From: Erythrophleum ivorense
Lineage: Eukaryota > Streptophyta > Magnoliopsida > Fabales > Fabaceae
DNA length: 64,000 nucleotides
Direction: 5' to 3'
Assembly: GCA_026724425.1 (NCBI GenBank)
Contig: JAIUCV010000009.1
Location: 23,264,121 to 23,328,120, forward strand
Shown here: positions 61,824-64,000 of the stretch, piece after piece
How positions within the stretch are numbered: position 1 is the stretch's first letter
Layout of the letters: each line of letters starts with the position of its first letter
Program-made: the position numbers and the translations under genes
The notes under the pieces: model-generated
Database searches by the model: none
What the model saw: the letters and a program-made list of their open reading frames with translations, nothing else
What the model was told of the DNA's origin: nothing

Positions 61824-63485
61824 CAACAGGAGCCCCAGAGGGAACCAAGTTAGGGAGAGAGGATGATGCAACAAATGGACACTTATAATCTTCAACTCCA
61901 ACAGGAAAATGAACGATTGCATCTTCAAAATCAATAGATGATTGACAACCTCATCAAGGATTTGGGAGTTCAAATGAATCAACCGACTTCAAGTGCTACG
62001 GAATTGAATGAAGGGAAAATTGAAGGGAATGCATAGAGGAGGAAGAATCTTATTCATTGGGTAATATCCTTCCATCTTCTAACATTTTGCAATTTGTTGG
62101 AACTGAATCTAGTTTACATGATAGTACTGTAATGACTAATGCACATGATGTTGTTGATTCTGAATTTCTTGATAATGATGAAGTAGATGAGGGAATTATT
62201 GTTGAATCACTTGATATAGTCGATTGTGGTAATTCATTGAGCAAAATTGATACCTTTGTTGATGTTAATGAATCCTTGTGTACTGATGCACTTAGTATTT
62301 CTACTCCTAGCTATGACCAAAGTGATGAATTCATTTTTGAACTTGTTAATGATGATTCTATTGAGTTTAGGGTAGTAGATAAGTGTGGGGGTGACCTAGA
62401 ATGTGATAATCATTCTGTTTCTAGTGTGAGATTGGTTGATAAGTCTATCGATGATGCATCTTCTGAGTTTAAGGATGGTATACTATCAAGACCATGTGAC
62501 ATAATTGATTTGAATGATTCTCTTGATTGCATATGTTTTTGAACCACTATATGTGATAGATGCTCCCAGATTGATTCTTTCATTGAGACTAGTGAGTTCC
62601 TCAGATATACTGATCAACATGATTCCTCACTGGTATGTGGTGATAAGACTAATGAAATAGTAACTATAGCATGTGATAATGACATGGATGATACAATTGT
62701 TGAGCAGCTTGTTGTTGATGAATCAGACTCTACTTTGAAATGCTTATGTGATAATATGCATATGTGTCTTGTATGTGTTAAGATTGATGAGTTTCTGAGG
62801 TCTGATAAGTCTGTTAATTCCATGAATTTGTTTGTTTGCATTGAAACTATTGATAAGACTAATTCTACTAATCACACTAGTATTGATGAGAGCATGCATA
62901 GAGATAGTGTTGATATTAAAATTCCTGTTGATCCTTATGATGTTGTTGATACTAGTGAGAGACTTAACCTTGTTATTGATCATTGTTTAGAATCTTGTAA
63001 GCCTACTGATGTCTCTTTGGTCAGGGAAGATAATGTTTCGCTTGTTAAGAGTCTTGAACAAGTTAATATAGTTGGTGAAGTAGTTTCTAACAATCAACGG
63101 ACGCTCCCTGCTGCGATGAAGCAACTGCCAGATGCCTTGAAGGATTTTCACTCGAAAGATTGTGAGAAGTTACAATTTAATCTTTCTGTCGATGCAATTA
63201 ATCTTATTGAGGGAGTCCAATAGATTTCATTAGTTTAGATAGATATCTAGAGAGTTTTGGTTTCAAATTCTCTTTCTTTAGTTTTGAATGTCCAAAATCT
63301 GATTTTTCTTCTTTTCTTGCTTCTAAAATTGATGACTATCACTTTCCAAGACTATTGATGGTTGAGGAATTCCATGAATCAACACTGCATGATCAATCAA
63401 AATGTTTAAAGTAGTGAGACTTAAATTTGTTGAACTAAAGAGGAATAAAGCTATTTTAATCTTGGTTTTTGATACATATGATTAG

Positions 63486-64000
63486 CTAGTCTTTTATAGA
63501 ATTCTTTTTAGTTTAATATGTAGTTTTCTTTGTCTTTTCGACATTACGATTTGTTTTATTTATGTTTTGTAAGCAATAAATTGCTAACTAGCAATATGGG
63601 AATCTGAGCCACCCTTGGAATCTCTATTGTCACCTTCATCTGGTTGTATACTTTCCTTCCATTCTTTTTTATATTGTGTTGTTTATTTATTGACTGGATT
63701 GTGTATTGGCATTGAGGATAATGCAACATTTAAGTGTGGGGGGGAGAGTCATTTCATCTCCATTTCATCTTCTCTTTGCTTCCTTTGTTAAAAAAAAAAA
63801 AACTGAAAAGTTTTGAAATGTTTTAGAAAAATCTTGAGAAATAGAGTGATTTAAAAAAAAATTTGTGAAAGTTGCAAGTTGAGATTATCATAGCTTGGAT
63901 TCATTTAGACATGATAAGCAATGGATCTTGTGTCTTTATTCAAGTGAAGTGGCAATGAATTTGATTTCAATGAATTATTTGATAGCCATTAGCGGTTGAG
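63486..64000 (+). other. A2 3' non-coding internal region (cut by window end)
   Basis: It corresponds to E1 14550-15050 and contains the GAGGATAATGC...AAGTGTGGGGG motif at 63708-63746. Sequence is close to E1 up to the last base. No gene is visible. Confidence 0.75.

Larger units (their letters stand above)
57826..63485 (+). pseudogene. Family A unknown acidic protein, copy in A2 split by a B solo LTR
   Basis: Coding parts are 57826-58112 and 61829-63485. The N-terminus reads MDPYYSDQGVYDSCANDRIT, then a run into tandem stops at 57931-57936, where E3 has Arg-Gln codons. The Tyr/His-rich part is followed by the B insertion. After it come a Q/N/E-rich helix-like part, the acidic region in the open frame 62057-62542, cysteine module 1 (62524-62584, with one stop), cysteine module 2 (about 62738-62793) and the open frame 62684-63223. 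Further shifts precede the DTYD end. The frame matches E3 over nearly its whole length. I recognise no family. It cannot be expressed whole. Confidence 0.78.
8987..64000 (+). mobile_element. Family A element E1 (LARD-like), host of most later insertions
   Basis: E1 starts with a TG-initiated LTR at 8987, inside the gypsy integrase. It has a 5' LTR, a decayed primer site (11261), an internal domain with one unusual reading frame, a polypurine tract (16112-16128) and a 3' LTR from 16129. The 3' LTR is interrupted by two B complexes and by A2, so its end is beyond 64000. The presumed left target duplicate is CTAAC (8982-8986); its partner is out of view. No gag-pol domain exists in the internal region, so E1 would have depended on enzymes supplied in trans. 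Confidence 0.85.
55004..64000 (+). mobile_element. Family A element A2 (incomplete at window edge)
   Basis: A2 has a 5' LTR (55004-57286), a primer site (57291), a leader, the family reading frame (57826-63485, interrupted by a B copy) and the conserved GTGTGGGG motif (63708-63746). The window ends in the 3' internal region. Its LTR is closer to the copy at 1-5982 than to E1 or E3. The presumed left target duplicate is GTTAC; its partner is out of view. Confidence 0.87.

Overview
This window is a stack of plant LTR retrotransposons. No host gene, tRNA, rRNA or CRISPR array is supported. The DNA is AT-rich, and the only recognisable proteins are decayed Ty3/gypsy gag-pol and an unfamiliar acidic protein carried by non-autonomous elements. 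LTRs of 2.3 to 3.8 kb, nesting up to six layers deep and many solo LTRs point to the heterochromatin of a large angiosperm-type nuclear genome. The species cannot be named from this sequence.

Layer 0 is a decayed gypsy gag-pol of Del/Tekay type (5983-8986). It is cut on both sides by family A elements: an A LTR at 1-5982 and the A element E1 starting at 8987. E1 has a 5' LTR (8987-11256), an internal domain (11257-16128) and a 3' LTR that starts at 16129. Later insertions chop that LTR into pieces at 16129-16639, 23985-24243 and 53897-55003, and a second A element (A2) enters it at 55004 and runs off the window.

The second main component, family B, is a 3.5-3.8 kb sequence bounded by TGTAAC...GTTACA with 5-bp target duplications. 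There are nine copies and no internal domain, so they read as solo LTRs: 1450-5168(-), 16640-23979(+), 16691-20513(-), 24244-53891(+), 26452-52628(-), 36592-50422(+), 36657-40224(-), 41509-45242(-) and 58113-61823(-). Removing nested insertions brings each interrupted copy back to about 3.5 kb, which supports the reconstruction. An unrelated 3.0 kb solo LTR lies at 45773-48790.

Inside B copy 26452-52628 is the one structurally complete element, E3 (26824-35673, minus strand). It has two 2.3 kb LTRs, a near-intact tRNA-Asp-type primer binding site, a polypurine tract, 5-bp target duplications and a decayed reading frame of about 670 codons.

The most interesting system is family A. It is a non-autonomous (LARD-like) family without visible gag, protease, reverse transcriptase or integrase. 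Three independent copies here nevertheless carry the same reading frame. It encodes a Q/Y/H-rich N-terminus, a coiled-coil-like segment, a long acidic middle with two matching C-x-C-x5-C-x2-C modules, and a conserved C-terminus ending DTYD or NTYD. I do not recognise this protein. All three copies are now broken, largely by C-to-T type changes.
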